Shown in pieces: positions 6,654 to 6,770 of a stretch of DNA of 6,770 bases. The DNA comes from Candidatus Peregrinibacteria bacterium (GTDB lineage Bacteria; Patescibacteriota; Gracilibacteria; UBA1369; UBA12463). Every line of letters begins with the position of its first letter. Position 1 is the first letter of the stretch. The stretch lies in contig JAHFJT010000051.1 of NCBI GenBank assembly GCA_023245695.1, positions 1 through 6,770 of the forward strand. Direction: 5' to 3'. The notes beneath the pieces were generated by a model. It searched no databases. It saw only the letters and a program-made list of their open reading frames with translations, and was not told the DNA's origin. Both the position numbers and the translations under genes were made by a program.

Positions 6654-6685
6654 AAAAAGCTCACCAAGTGAGGGGTAAGCTTTTT
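6654..6685. terminator. Terminator-like hairpin with A and T tracts, 13 bp before the edge gene
   Basis: AAAAAGCTCACC (6654-6665) pairs with GGTAAGCTTTTT (6674-6685) with one mismatch around an 8-nt loop, and both strands end in a T-run. An alternative inner stem, CTCAC/GTGAG (6660-6664 and 6668-6672), is possible. No gene ends here on either strand, so it is either a leader attenuator for the plus-strand gene or a relic or insulator terminator. Confidence 0.45.
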
Positions 6686-6698
6686 GTTTGCTCCGGCA

Positions 6699-6770
6699 AT
6701 GTCGTCTCTGCCTAATACTAACACCCCGCAATGGCAAGGTGGGGGATCGCATGAGTTCACCACGGTGATC
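6699..6770 (+). CDS. Probable N-terminus of an unrecognised protein (runs off the window)
   Basis: ATG 6699 opens a frame that stays open for 24 codons to the window edge, beginning MSSLPNTNTPQWQGGGSHEF. An in-frame TGA at 6669-6671 blocks extension, with TTG 6684 the only other start between. The peptide is polar with no signal peptide so far, and I do not recognise the family. There is no Shine-Dalgarno, as for most genes here. The opposite strand is also open, but its translation (three Cys and a PPPCHCG run) looks less protein-like. It would be divergent from the HNH-dinB unit, and its leader carries the hairpins at 6582-6601 and 6654-6685. The short length limits confidence. Confidence 0.45.
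   Translation, partial: MSSLPNTNTPQWQGGGSHEFTTVI

Noticed and set aside
6750..6767. ATG 6750 with a GGGGG run as ribosome-binding site
   Set aside because: The frame hits TGA after five codons, and the genome shows TGA used as a stop.
6624..6769. Minus-strand open frame entering from the right edge and ending with TGA at 6624
   Set aside because: It would read through the terminator-like hairpin and has an unlikely Cys/Pro-rich peptide; the plus-strand frame at 6699 looks more natural, but the short length leaves doubt.
6690..6770. Partial 5S rRNA or tRNA at the right edge (GAGTTC-like and GGCAAGG-like stretches)
   Set aside because: The T-arm lacks its complementary half, there is no D-loop GG, and 5S helices do not fold; the similarity is limited to short motifs.
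1..6770. CRISPR array, insertion sequence or prophage
   Set aside because: No regularly spaced repeats, no transposase or integrase, and no terminal repeats with target duplications were found by eye.

Overview
The window reads as ordinary bacterial chromosome. It holds five complete genes and two genes cut by the window edges. Genes are closely spaced, TGA serves as a normal stop, base composition looks roughly balanced, and most starts lack a purine-rich ribosome-binding site. That pattern, with the gene mix (DUF1501-type exported protein, type IIIB Mg2+ ATPase, tiny KGG proteins, Y-family polymerase, HNH protein), would suit a Patescibacteria-like lineage such as the Peregrinibacteria/Peribacteria. 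The placement is an inference from style, not from a marker gene.

Layout. 1-1092 (minus): N-terminal 364 residues of a Tat-signal, DUF1501-like secreted protein; its C-terminus lies off the left edge. 1166-3715 (minus): a complete MgtA/MgtB-like P-type ATPase. 3716-3860: a divergent intergenic region with a plausible promoter on each strand and an inverted repeat between them. 3861-4085 and 4108-4230 (plus): two tandem, related KGG-repeat small proteins. 4239-4270: a perfect inverted repeat that can serve as terminator for both the KGG genes and the converging polymerase gene. 4276-5511 (minus): a DinB-type translesion polymerase with a beta-clamp-binding motif. 5579-6481 (minus): an HNH nuclease-like protein directly upstream of dinB and probably co-transcribed with it. 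6482-6698: a second divergent region with a TATAAT promoter, a perfect 8+8 palindrome and a hairpin with a T-run. 6699-6770 (plus): probable first 24 codons of an unrecognised gene that leaves the window.

How the parts relate. The ATPase would import Mg2+, and the KGG proteins opposite it resemble stress-associated small proteins, so the shared intergenic region could coordinate them; this is inference. The HNH-dinB pair puts a probable DNA-cutting or DNA-binding protein beside an error-prone polymerase, which would make sense as a DNA-damage unit, but no LexA-type box is visible. I see no rRNA, tRNA, CRISPR array, transposase or insertion-sequence ends. I do not see a clearly new system; the least explained parts are the two divergent control regions and the edge gene at 6699.
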